Below, piece after piece: positions 20,870 through 27,851 of a DNA stretch of 28,297 nt. Both the position numbers and the translations under genes were made by a program. Positions within the stretch are counted from its first letter, which is position 1. Every line of letters begins with the position of its first letter. The notes beneath the pieces are model-generated. The model was not told the origin of the DNA, did not search any database, and saw nothing but the letters and a program-made list of their open reading frames with translations. Source of the stretch: Solirubrobacteraceae bacterium (lineage in GTDB: Bacteria > Actinomycetota > Thermoleophilia > Solirubrobacterales > Solirubrobacteraceae); the NCBI GenBank assembly GCA_025935735.1, contig JAICUS010000009.1, forward strand, positions 1 to 28,297. The letters are read 5' to 3'.

Positions 20870-21969
20870 CCGAAGTCCGCGACCGCCTCGATGACCCGGT
20901 CGACCTGGTCGTCGCGCATGTGCGGGCCGATCGGCAGCGAGAGCACGCTCGCCGCGATCGCGTCGGAGACCGGAAGCCAGGCGTCGGCGGCGCGCGTGCC
21001 CGCGTACGCGCCCTGCCGGTGCGGCGGCACCGGGTAGTGGATGAGCGTGTCGATCCCGACCGCGTCCAAGTGCGCGCGCAGCGCATCGCGGCGGTCGGAC
21101 CGGACGACGAACAGATGCCAGGCCGGCTCCGCGCCGGGGCGCACGCCGGGGAGCGTGACGTTGGTCAGCTCGGCCTCATAGCGCGCGGCGATCCGCCGGC
21201 GACGCGCGTTCCAGTCCTCCAGCGCGTCGAGCTTGACGCGCAGGATCGCCGCCTGCAGCTCGTCCAGCCGGCTGTTGTAGCCCACCTCGGGGTGGTCGTA
21301 GCGGCGCTCGCTGCCGTAGTTGCGCAGCCGCTTGACGTGCTGGTGGACCGCGGGGTCGTCGGTCGTGACGGCGCCGGCGTCGCCGAGCGCGCCGAGGTTC
21401 TTGCCCGGGTAGAAGCTCCAGGCGGCGCTGTCGGCGTGGGTCGCGACCGGCTGCCCGTGCAGCCGCGCCCCGTGGGCCTGGGCGGCGTCGTCGAACAGCA
21501 GCAGTCCGTGGCGGTCGGCGAGCGCTCTGAGGGCCACCAGGTCCGCGGGATGGCCGTAGAGGTCGACGGGCAGGATCGCGGCCGTCCGCGAGGTCACCGC
21601 CGCCGCGGCCGCCTCCGGGTCGAGCGAGTGGTAGACGGGGTCGACGTCGACGGGGACCGGCGTCGCGTCGAGCGCCGTCACCGCGAGCCAGGTGGCGATG
21701 AACGTGTGCCCGGGCACGAGGACCTCGTCGCCGGGACCGATGCCGTGCGCCTGCAGGCCGAAGCGCAGCGCGTCCAGGCCGCTTCCGACGGCCGCGCAGT
21801 ACTCGGCGCCGGCGCGCGCCGCCCACGCGGCCTCGAACGCCGGCAGCTCCTCGCCGAGCAGGTACCAGCCGGAGTCGAGGACGCGGGCGACCGCGTCGTC
21901 GAGCTCGGTGCGCAGCTCCGTCGTGCCGGGCTTGAGCTCGAGGAACGGAACGCGGGTGAGCTCGGTCAT
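20866..21969 (-). CDS. DegT/DnrJ/EryC1 sugar aminotransferase, FdtB-like
   Basis: A 367-residue PLP-dependent aminotransferase. The Schiff-base lysine is K190 in WSFYPGKNLGALGDAGA. The cofactor-binding FDDAAQAHG (159-167) and NYGSERRYDHPEVGYNSRLD loop are typical of the VioA/FdtB/DesV group. Located immediately after an FdtA-type isomerase, which makes the 3-keto sugar, it most likely transfers an amino group to C3, giving dTDP-3-amino-3,6-dideoxyhexose (Fuc3N or Qui3N). The stereochemistry cannot be read. ATGA overlaps link it to both neighbours. Confidence 0.9.
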   Translation of the reverse strand: MTELTRVPFLELKPGTTELRTELDDAVARVLDSGWYLLGEELPAFEAAWAARAGAEYCAAVGSGLDALRFGLQAHGIGPGDEVLVPGHTFIATWLAVTALDATPVPVDVDPVYHSLDPEAAAAAVTSRTAAILPVDLYGHPADLVALRALADRHGLLLFDDAAQAHGARLHGQPVATHADSAAWSFYPGKNLGALGDAGAVTTDDPAVHQHVKRLRNYGSERRYDHPEVGYNSRLDELQAAILRVKLDALEDWNARRRRIAARYEAELTNVTLPGVRPGAEPAWHLFVVRSDRRDALRAHLDAVGIDTLIHYPVPPHRQGAYAGTRAADAWLPVSDAIAASVLSLPIGPHMRDDQVDRVIEAVADFG

Positions 21970-22490
21970 CCGGCGTGCCGGGCGTGGGCGTCGGCCCGGA
22001 ACTCGTCGAAGTCGTAGTAGTAGTCCGCCCGGTCGTAGTGCATCGACGCGAGCACGAGGCACACCGAGCCGGAGCTGAAGTCGTCGAGCTCGCGCCAGAT
22101 CATCGGCGGCATGTAGAGGCCGTAGTAGGAGCGATTGAGGCGGAAGCGCTCGCGCTCGCGCCCGTCGTCGACGACGACGTCGAACGATCCGGACGCGGCG
22201 ACGAAGAGCTGCTGCAGCCGCCGGTGGGCGTGGCCGCCGCGCCACTCGCCGCCGGGCACGTCGTAGAGGTAGTAGATGCGCTGGATCTCGAACGGGATCG
22301 TGTCCCCGCCCTCGATGAACGTCAGGTTCCCGCGCGGGTCGGTGTGGCGGGGGAGCTCGATGATCCGGCAGCCGGTCTTGCCCTCGCGCCGGTGGACGCG
22401 CTGGTCGGTGATCCGGCGCCCCGGCGTGGGCTCGCGCCGTTCGCCGCCGGGAACCAGGTACGGCTCCGAGCCGTGCGGGAGGATGCCCAT
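21966..22490 (-). CDS. dTDP-4-oxo-6-deoxyhexose 3,4-ketoisomerase, FdtA-like
   Basis: A 174-residue cupin of the FdtA/WxcM family, which moves the keto group of dTDP-4-keto-6-deoxyglucose from C4 to C3. Diagnostic residues: WRGGHAHRRLQQLFVAAS with H87 and H89, then GSFDVVVDDG, and YMPPMIWREL near the end. It also has CRIIELPRHTDPRGNLTFIEGG, the usual family start, here preceded by about 40 extra residues. Start chosen as the ATG at 22490 because a TACGAT hexamer is eight bases upstream and no other good start is visible; a shorter protein is possible. First gene of a minus-strand operon. Confidence 0.9.
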   Translation of the reverse strand: MGILPHGSEPYLVPGGERREPTPGRRITDQRVHRREGKTGCRIIELPRHTDPRGNLTFIEGGDTIPFEIQRIYYLYDVPGGEWRGGHAHRRLQQLFVAASGSFDVVVDDGRERERFRLNRSYYGLYMPPMIWRELDDFSSGSVCLVLASMHYDRADYYYDFDEFRADAHARHAG

Positions 22491-22498
22491 CGCGTCCC

Positions 22499-22525
22499 AT
22501 CGTACGGCGTGTCCGGCGGTAGCCT
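22499..22525. promoter_or_regulatory. Divergent promoter region, two leaderless-type -10 hexamers
   Basis: Minus strand: TACGAT (22499-22504), eight bases before the fdtA-like ATG. Plus strand: TAGCCT (22520-22525), seven bases before the ATG at 22533. Both would give transcripts starting at or next to the start codon. No clear -35 was recognised. Confidence 0.45.
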
Positions 22526-22532
22526 CCCCTCC

Positions 22533-22721
22533 ATGCCGGACCCGAAGACCGAGGAGATGCAGACCGTCGAGACGTCGCGCGAGCGCGACGAGCGCGAGCA
22601 GGCGCGCGAGGCCGAGCAGACGGCCGAGGAGCGCGCGCACGCCCGCCGGGCGGACAAGCACGCCTACCTGAAGGAGAAGCTCGCCGAGCGGGCGCGTGCG
22701 GAGGACGAGGCGGACGGGTAG
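22533..22721 (+). CDS. Small highly charged helical protein
   Basis: A 62-residue protein that is almost entirely charged (MPDPKTEEMQTVETSRERDE at the start, then Glu/Arg/Ala-rich, ending RARAEDEADG). Predicted to be helical with no membrane segment. Function unknown; similar short acidic-basic proteins are frequent in actinobacteria. TAGCCT seven bases upstream of the ATG supports it, and the following small gene is 11 bases downstream. Alternatively a chance frame, but its composition differs from the usual shadow frames. Confidence 0.6.
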   Translation: MPDPKTEEMQTVETSRERDEREQAREAEQTAEERAHARRADKHAYLKEKLAERARAEDEADG

Positions 22722-22732
22722 AACCCGTCGCG

Positions 22733-22990
22733 ATGAGCGAGGCCCACGAGCAGCACCACGAGCGCCTGGAGCGCGAGGCGCGCGACCTGCAGGAGAAGTC
22801 GGAGCACCTCGGCGAGGACATCGCGCACGCGAAGGAGTCCTGGGAGGCCCAGAAGCGCGACGAGGGCGTGCCGGGCGCGCAGTCGCCCGAGGGCGGCCTG
22901 CCGCCGGAGGCCAACTACACGACGAGCGGCGACGACCCGCCGGACGACGGCGGCGGCGACGCCGCGCGCGAGCCCTGGCCCGACGAGTAG
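22733..22990 (+). CDS. Small acidic helical protein
   Basis: An 85-residue acidic protein: a heptad-like helix (HEQHHERLEREARDLQEK, HLGEDIAHAKESWEAQKRD) followed by a flexible tail rich in Gly, Pro and Asp (PDDGGGDAAREPWPDE). It resembles a small-protein family of unknown function common in Thermoleophilia and other actinobacteria (from memory). Its last 76 bases overlap the 3' end of purM on the other strand, so the two genes share sequence tail to tail. It probably forms a pair with the previous small gene. Confidence 0.62.
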   Translation: MSEAHEQHHERLEREARDLQEKSEHLGEDIAHAKESWEAQKRDEGVPGAQSPEGGLPPEANYTTSGDDPPDDGGGDAAREPWPDE

Positions 22991-24003
22991 CCCGGCGCGC
23001 CGATCGCGCCGGCGACGCCGGTCACGGTGCCGATCCTGCGCGCGCCCGGGTGGCGGTCGGCGAGCAGCGCGGTCGCGGCGCCGGCGTCGGCCTCCGGGAC
23101 GATCGCCACGAAGCCGCAGCCCATGTTGAACACCTCCCAGGCCTCCGCGCGGGAGACCTCGGCACGCTCCATCACCAGCTCGACGATCGGCGGGACGGGG
23201 AGCGGGTCCTCGATGGCGAAGCCCACGGCGGGGTTGAGCCGCAGGAGGTTCAGCAGCCCGCCGCCGGTGATGTGCGCGAGGCCGTGCACGCGCACCGGCG
23301 ACCACAGCAGCTCCAGCGCGGCGCGGACGTAGATCACGGTCGGCTCCAGGAGCGCGTCGGCGACCGTGCCGTCGCCCAAGGGCTCGGCGAGATCGGGCAG
23401 GGCCCGGCGCGCGAGCGTGTAGGAGTTCGAGTGCAGGCCGCTGCTCGGCAGGCCGATCAGCGCGTCGCCGGGCGCGATCTTCTCGCCCGTGACGATCCGG
23501 TCCAGCGCGACCGTGCCCAGGCAGGTGGCGGTGAGGTCGAAGCCGTGCGGCGACGGGTGGCCGCGGATGAGCTCGGGCAGGACCGCGACCTCGCCGCCGG
23601 GGATCTCCACGCCGGCCAGCTCGGCGCCGGCCTTCAGGCCCTCGCCGACCGCTCTGAGCACGTCCGGGTCCGCCCGCTCCACCGCGATGTAGTCGAGCAG
23701 CGCGAACGGCTCGGCCCCGACGCACACCACGTCGTTGGCGTTCATGGCGACGCAGTCGATCCCCACGGTGTCGTAGCGGCCGGCCTGCTCGGCCAGGATG
23801 AGCTTGGAGCCGACGCCGTCGGTGCCGACGGCGATGCCCAGGTTCGGCGCGACCTCGAGCACGGCGGCGTAGTGGCCGGAGGCGAGCACGGAGCGCGACG
23901 GGCGCCCCGGGTCGATCGTGCGCAGGACGCCGACCAGCGCCGCCACCGCGCGGTCGGCCGCGTGCTGGTCCACGCCGGACCGGGCGTAGGCGTCCGTGGT
24001 CAC
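22915..24003 (-). CDS. purM: Phosphoribosylformylglycinamidine cyclo-ligase (AIR synthetase)
   Basis: PurM makes aminoimidazole ribotide from FGAM with ATP, step five of purine synthesis. The 362-residue protein shows DGVGSKLILAEQAGRYDTVG, GIDCVAMNANDVVCVGAEP, LPSSGLHSNSYTLARRAL, ITGGGLLNLLRL and EVFNMGCGFV, all PurM signatures. Start taken as GTG at 24003 (VTTDAYARSGVD), overlapping the uppP stop (GTGA). The last ~25 residues (GYSSGQGSRAASPPPSSGG and on) have no match in the family and are simply what is read before the first stop, antisense to the small gene 22733-22990. Housekeeping gene, apparently not part of the glycosylation island. Confidence 0.93.
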   Translation of the reverse strand: MTTDAYARSGVDQHAADRAVAALVGVLRTIDPGRPSRSVLASGHYAAVLEVAPNLGIAVGTDGVGSKLILAEQAGRYDTVGIDCVAMNANDVVCVGAEPFALLDYIAVERADPDVLRAVGEGLKAGAELAGVEIPGGEVAVLPELIRGHPSPHGFDLTATCLGTVALDRIVTGEKIAPGDALIGLPSSGLHSNSYTLARRALPDLAEPLGDGTVADALLEPTVIYVRAALELLWSPVRVHGLAHITGGGLLNLLRLNPAVGFAIEDPLPVPPIVELVMERAEVSRAEAWEVFNMGCGFVAIVPEADAGAATALLADRHPGARRIGTVTGVAGAIGAPGYSSGQGSRAASPPPSSGGSSPLVV

Positions 24004-24770
24004 CGCCCGCGACGGTAGCGCACGGCGAGGATGGCGCCGGCGAGCACCGCGCGCTCCGCCGCCCACGGCCACAGCGGCCGGCGCCGCTCGGTCCCGATGA
24101 GCGCGACGGCGGCCCGGGTGGCGGCGAACGCGGAGCCGGCGGCGACGAGCGCCACCCGCCGCTCCGCCCACGGCGCCCGCCGCCCGGCGATCCGCGCGGC
24201 CTTCAACGCCGTCGCGCCGGCCAGCACGGGCCCGGAGACGCCGAGCGACAGGGCCGACGCCGCCGGCCGGTCGTACCCGCGCGCCCGCGCGGCCGCGAGC
24301 GTCGCGCCCGCCCGCGACACCCCGGGCGCCAGCGCGGCCGCCTGCGCGAGCCCGAGCAGCAGCGCGTCGGCGGCGGTTGCGTCGCCGCGCCGCCACGCAG
24401 GTCGCGCGTCGGCCGCCACGAGCATCGCCGCGCCCGCCAGCAGCCCGCCCGCGACCGCCGCGGGCGTCCCCATCCTCTCCTCGATGTGCTTTTCCAGCCC
24501 GTAGCCCACGATCGCGGGCGGGGCGAAAGAGAGCGCGAGCGTCTTCAGGTCCGGCAGCGCCCGCAGCAGCGCGGGCGCCAGCGCGACGGCGGCGCCGAAG
24601 TGCAGCGCGACCTCCAGCTCCTTGCGCCGCGCGGCCGGCCACGTCGCGCACTCCCAGCGCAGCAGCCACGGCAGCGCGCCGACGTGGGCCGACGAGGACA
24701 CCGGGAGCAGCTCGGCCGCGCCCTGGACCAGCCCGAGCGCGGCGGCCTCGAGCTCAGGCCGGGGGAGCAT
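24000..24770 (-). CDS. uppP: Undecaprenyl-diphosphatase, UppP/BacA-like
   Basis: A 256-residue, strongly hydrophobic protein of the UppP (BacA) family, which dephosphorylates undecaprenyl pyrophosphate to recycle the lipid carrier. Motif 1 is Q16-x3-E20 in LVQGAAELLPVSSSAH (23-29), matching the (E/Q)xxxE signature; motif 2 is PGVSRAGAT at 149-157 with R153. Both catalytic blocks are present, but it is less conserved than standard UppP. Its start overlaps the end of the DedA gene by 17 bases, and its stop overlaps purM. The pairing with a DedA protein is meaningful, because some DedA members return undecaprenyl phosphate across the membrane. Confidence 0.84.
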   Translation of the reverse strand: MLPRPELEAAALGLVQGAAELLPVSSSAHVGALPWLLRWECATWPAARRKELEVALHFGAAVALAPALLRALPDLKTLALSFAPPAIVGYGLEKHIEERMGTPAAVAGGLLAGAAMLVAADARPAWRRGDATAADALLLGLAQAAALAPGVSRAGATLAAARARGYDRPAASALSLGVSGPVLAGATALKAARIAGRRAPWAERRVALVAAGSAFAATRAAVALIGTERRRPLWPWAAERAVLAGAILAVRYRRGR

Positions 24771-25404
24771 CGACGGCGGTGGCCGAGGCGCGCCGCCGGC
24801 GCACGTAGCGCAGCGCCAGCCAGGCCGCGCCCAGCACGACCAGCGCGATCACCGCGTAGTCGACGTAGTGCAGGTGCTCCTTCCAGCGCTCCCAGCGCGC
24901 GCCCGCCTCGCGGCCGATCAGCCCGAGCAGGAGCACCCAGGGGATCGAGCCGGCGACGGTCAGCGCGCTGAAGCGCCAGAACGGCATCTTCGCCACCCCG
25001 GCGGGCAGCGAGATGAACGTCCGGATGATCGGCAGCATGCGGGAGAAGAACACGGTCGCCGAGCCGTAGCGCTCGAACCAGTCGTCGGCCCACTTGAGGT
25101 GGTGCGGCTTGATCAGCACCTTGCGGCCGTGCTTCTCGATCAGGTCCACGCGGCCGAAGTAGCCGACCGCGTAGGCGATCCACGAGCCGACCAGGTTGCC
25201 CGCCACCCCGACGGCGGTGATGGCGAACAGCGACCAGTCGCCGCTGGCCACGTTGAAGCCGGCGAACAGCATCGTCCCCTCGGAGGGGATGGGCAGGCAG
25301 GCGCTCTCGGCCACCATGAGCACGAAGACGCCGGCCAGGCCGAGATCGTCGATCACGTTCACGGCGAGCTGCACCAGCGGGTCGGTGAACGACGCCACAA
25401 GCAC
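24754..25404 (-). CDS. DedA-family membrane protein
   Basis: A 216-residue membrane protein of the DedA (VTT/SNARE-associated) family: ESACLPIPSEGTMLFAGF near the N-terminus, VGVAGNLVGSWIAYAVGYFGR, then FFSRMLPIIRTFISLPAGVAKM, the conserved re-entrant region with its Arg residues, and a final transmembrane helix before a basic RRRRAS tail. DedA relatives include undecaprenyl phosphate translocases (UptA), which would pair with the uppP-like gene just downstream. GTG start at 25404, with TACCCT nine bases upstream on the minus strand. Substrate not determined by sequence. Confidence 0.88.
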   Translation of the reverse strand: MLVASFTDPLVQLAVNVIDDLGLAGVFVLMVAESACLPIPSEGTMLFAGFNVASGDWSLFAITAVGVAGNLVGSWIAYAVGYFGRVDLIEKHGRKVLIKPHHLKWADDWFERYGSATVFFSRMLPIIRTFISLPAGVAKMPFWRFSALTVAGSIPWVLLLGLIGREAGARWERWKEHLHYVDYAVIALVVLGAAWLALRYVRRRRASATAVDAPPA

Positions 25405-25413
25405 TGGCGCCCC

Positions 25414-25419
25414 AGGGTA
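25414..25419 (-). promoter_or_regulatory. Possible leaderless-type -10 for the DedA operon
   Basis: TACCCT on the minus strand, nine bases before the GTG at 25404. Same geometry as the other starts listed. It would drive DedA, uppP and purM together. Confidence 0.4.
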
Positions 25420-25425
25420 GCCGGG

Positions 25426-25899
25426 CTACGTCGGCTCGATGCGCGGGAGCGTGAGCGAGCTGATGCGCTGCTTGGCCCGCTGCGCCGGCCGCTGGATGTC
25501 GGTCTTGGGGCGCAGCATCTTGAGGATCATCACGGCCTGGTCGACGCTCGCCGCCACCGCCGGGCGATGGGCCACGTCATAGGCCGCGAGCCGCTCGGTC
25601 ACCGAGCGCGACGCGCCGGCCACGATCAGCTCGCCGCGGCGGGCCCGCAGCGCGCCGGCCGCGCTCACCAGGCCCTCGAGCACGCGGTCCGAGACGTCGA
25701 TCGCCTCGGCCACGTCGAGGATCAGCCAGCGCACGCCGCCGGCCAGCGCGGACTCCACCCGCCGCCCGAGCTCGCGCCCGGCCTCGTCCCCCAGCGTGCC
25801 GCGCACGTCGATCTGGTGCACGACGTCGTCGAGCCGGTGCTCCCCGAAGGCCACGGAGCCGGGCTTGACGACCGCACGCAGGGACTGGGATGTGAACAT
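25426..25899 (-). CDS. STAS-domain protein (anti-sigma antagonist-like)
   Basis: A 157-residue protein with a STAS domain at about 15-120: HQIDVRGTLGDEAGRELG, then WLILDVAEAIDVSDRVLEGL, whose DVSD holds the Ser that is phosphorylated in SpoIIAA-like proteins, and ARRGELIVAGASRSV. It is followed by a basic tail ending SSLTLPRIEPT. STAS proteins bind anti-sigma factors or act in signalling complexes. No kinase or anti-sigma gene is next to it in the window, so the partner is unknown. Start: ATG at 25899 preferred over an in-frame TTG at 25929, since the domain starts after the ATG; neither has a clear ribosome site. Confidence 0.75.
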   Translation of the reverse strand: MFTSQSLRAVVKPGSVAFGEHRLDDVVHQIDVRGTLGDEAGRELGRRVESALAGGVRWLILDVAEAIDVSDRVLEGLVSAAGALRARRGELIVAGASRSVTERLAAYDVAHRPAVAASVDQAVMILKMLRPKTDIQRPAQRAKQRISSLTLPRIEPT

Positions 25900-25957
25900 G
25901 GGTGGACGACCGCGGCGCGGGAGTGCCAAGGAGCGTAGTTCCCGCGCCGCGTGAGAG

Positions 25958-26770
25958 TCAACCGATTATCGAGCCGGTGAACGGCTCCGTGCCCGTCGCG
26001 AGCGTCACGTCCGGGCCGCCGTGGGCCTTCATGTAGGCCAGCATGTGCGCCAGGTCGGAGACGCCGTTGGCGCCCGCCAGCGGCGCGAGCTGGAGCGTCG
26101 AGAGCACGCCGAACGCGCGCCCGGTGGCGTCCATGAAGCCGCTGCCGGAGTCGCCCGGGATGCCCGGCGACACCGTCACGACGTTGTGCGTCCAGCCGGC
26201 GCCGTCGTCGCCCAGGCTCTTGCCCTGCTTGGGCGAGAGCAGCGTGACGCCGCCGCGCAGCGAGGAGTTGCCGTAGGTGAACACGTCGTCGCCGGCCTGA
26301 GTCGCGCCGCCGACGCCGGTCGGGCCGCCGAGCGTGGGCACCGACGGGTTGACCTTGCCGTAGTCGGCCGAGTTGAGCTTGATCAGCGAGATGTCGTTGT
26401 AGGCGCACTCGTCGGCATTGGTGTCGCCGGCGGCCTGCATCGCGCCCCAGCTCGAGTACGCCAGCGTGCCCGGCTGCGAGGCGCCGTCGACGGTCACCGG
26501 CGTGCCGAGCGGCTTGCTCGGCGTGGTGCAGCCGTCCGTGTCGGTGTTCGAGCCGGTGCCGGCGCAGTGCGCGGCCTGGCCAAGGTAGATGTCGTTCGAC
26601 GCGTCATAGAAGACGAAGTTCGACGTACATTGCGCGCCGTCGGTCTCCGTCTGCACGCCGGGATGAACAGCGGCGGTGGCCGCGGGCGCCCAGGACGGGG
26701 CGGCGGACGCGGGTGCGACGGCCACCAGCGATGCCGAGGCGGCGAGCACGGCGATCAATGACTTGTGCAT
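25958..26770 (-). CDS. Secreted trypsin-like serine protease
   Basis: A 270-residue exported protein. Residues 1-24 are a signal peptide (MHKSLIAVLAASASLVAVAPASA). The chymotrypsin-fold catalytic triad is complete: H68 in GQAAHC, D126 in AYNDISLIKL, and S208 in PGDSGSGF. Cysteines at 48/69 and 81/122 are placed for two disulphides. No propeptide domain is evident and the substrate is unknown; it is likely released or surface-bound. ATG start at 26770, divergent from the DUF354 gene, with a 52-base gap. The function is not connected visibly to flagella. Confidence 0.87.
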   Translation of the reverse strand: MHKSLIAVLAASASLVAVAPASAAPSWAPAATAAVHPGVQTETDGAQCTSNFVFYDASNDIYLGQAAHCAGTGSNTDTDGCTTPSKPLGTPVTVDGASQPGTLAYSSWGAMQAAGDTNADECAYNDISLIKLNSADYGKVNPSVPTLGGPTGVGGATQAGDDVFTYGNSSLRGGVTLLSPKQGKSLGDDGAGWTHNVVTVSPGIPGDSGSGFMDATGRAFGVLSTLQLAPLAGANGVSDLAHMLAYMKAHGGPDVTLATGTEPFTGSIIG

Positions 26771-26807
26771 GTCGGCACGAACGCAGGTCCGTATCAGAAC
26801 TTGCGGC

Positions 26808-26813
26808 TAACCT
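26808..26813 (+). promoter_or_regulatory. Leaderless-type -10 before the DUF354 gene
   Basis: TAACCT, nine bases before the GTG at 26823. Consistent with a transcript starting close to the start codon. Confidence 0.4.
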
Positions 26814-26822
26814 GCGCCGCCG

Positions 26823-27809
26823 GTGCGCGTCTGGGTCGACCTCACGAACTCCCCGCACGTGCTGGTCATGCGCCCGGTGATCGACGTGCTGCGGCGCCGC
26901 GGCGCGGATGTCGAGGTGACCGCGCGCGACTTCGCGCAGACGCTCGGCCTGCTCGAGCGCTTCCGGATCGACCACACGGCGATCGGGCATCACCGCGGCG
27001 GCCACGTGGCCAGCAAGGCGCTCGGCCTGGCCAGCCGCTCCGGCGCGCTCGTGCGCTGGGCCCGCGGGCGCCGCTTCGACCTCGCGCTCGGCCACGGCTC
27101 CAATGACGTCTCGGTCGCCGCCGCGCTGCTGCGCGTCCCGAGCGTCACGTCGTTCGACTACGAGTTCGCCAAGGTCCAGCACGCGATCAACTGCCGGCTC
27201 GCGCGCCGGATCGTCGTCCCCGACGCGATCCCGCCGGAGCGCCTGGCGCCGTACGGCGCCACGCCGGAGAAGCTGCGCCCCTACGAGGGCCTCAAGGAGG
27301 AGTACTACCTCGCCGGCTTCGAGCCGGACCCAGCGGTCCTCAGCGAGCTCGGCCTCGATCCGAGCAAGCCGCTGGCCGTCGTGCGCACCCCGCCCGCGGT
27401 CAGCCTCTATCACCGCTTCGAGGCGCCGCTGTTCGGCCAGGTGCTCGACCGCCTGCGCGGGCAGCAGGTCGTCGTGCTCCCGCGCGTGGAGTCCCAGCGC
27501 GCCGAGCTCGGCGGGTTCATCGTGCCCGAGCGCGCGATCGACGCGCAGTCGCTGATGGCGTTCGCCGACCTCGTGATCTCCGCCGGCGGCACGATGAACC
27601 GCGAGGCGGTCGCGCTCGGGACGCCGGTGTGGACGACGTTCGAGGGCCGCCTGGGCGCCGTCGACGAGCGCCTGATCGCGGAGAACCGGCTGCGCAGGCT
27701 GACTCGGGCAGAAGACGTGATTCTGGAGAAGCGGCCGCCGGGCGAGGTCCCGGAGCGCGTCCGCCGCGACCCGGAGACCTTCACCGACCTGTTCACGAAG
27801 AACGGTTAA
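26823..27809 (+). CDS. DUF354 protein, GT-B-fold-like
   Basis: A 328-residue protein of the DUF354 family, which has a GT-B-like two-Rossmann fold resembling UDP-GlcNAc 2-epimerase/MurG-type enzymes. It opens MRVWVDLTNSPHVLVMRPVI and has LGHGSNDVSVAAALLRVPSV, TSFDYEFAK, VVLPRVESQ and SAGGTMNREAVALGTPVW, the family's C-terminal signature with its GG loop. Members are often in surface-polysaccharide loci, and the next gene here is a sugar dehydratase. No activity is established for the family, so the call stops at the fold. GTG start at 26823 with TAACCT nine bases upstream; an upstream ATG in another frame is a shadow. Confidence 0.85.
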   Translation: MRVWVDLTNSPHVLVMRPVIDVLRRRGADVEVTARDFAQTLGLLERFRIDHTAIGHHRGGHVASKALGLASRSGALVRWARGRRFDLALGHGSNDVSVAAALLRVPSVTSFDYEFAKVQHAINCRLARRIVVPDAIPPERLAPYGATPEKLRPYEGLKEEYYLAGFEPDPAVLSELGLDPSKPLAVVRTPPAVSLYHRFEAPLFGQVLDRLRGQQVVVLPRVESQRAELGGFIVPERAIDAQSLMAFADLVISAGGTMNREAVALGTPVWTTFEGRLGAVDERLIAENRLRRLTRAEDVILEKRPPGEVPERVRRDPETFTDLFTKNG

Positions 27810-27837
27810 CCGCAGGTCCTCCGGCCGACTCGGTCAA

Positions 27838-27843
27838 TACACT
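27838..27843 (+). promoter_or_regulatory. Leaderless-type -10 before the sugar dehydratase gene
   Basis: TACACT, eight bases before the ATG at 27852, in the 42-base gap after the DUF354 stop. Confidence 0.4.
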
Positions 27844-27851
27844 GGCCGGGC

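Noticed and set aside
22664..24669. Other long frames across purM and uppP in both strands
   Set aside because: They are out of frame with the clear PurM and UppP motifs.
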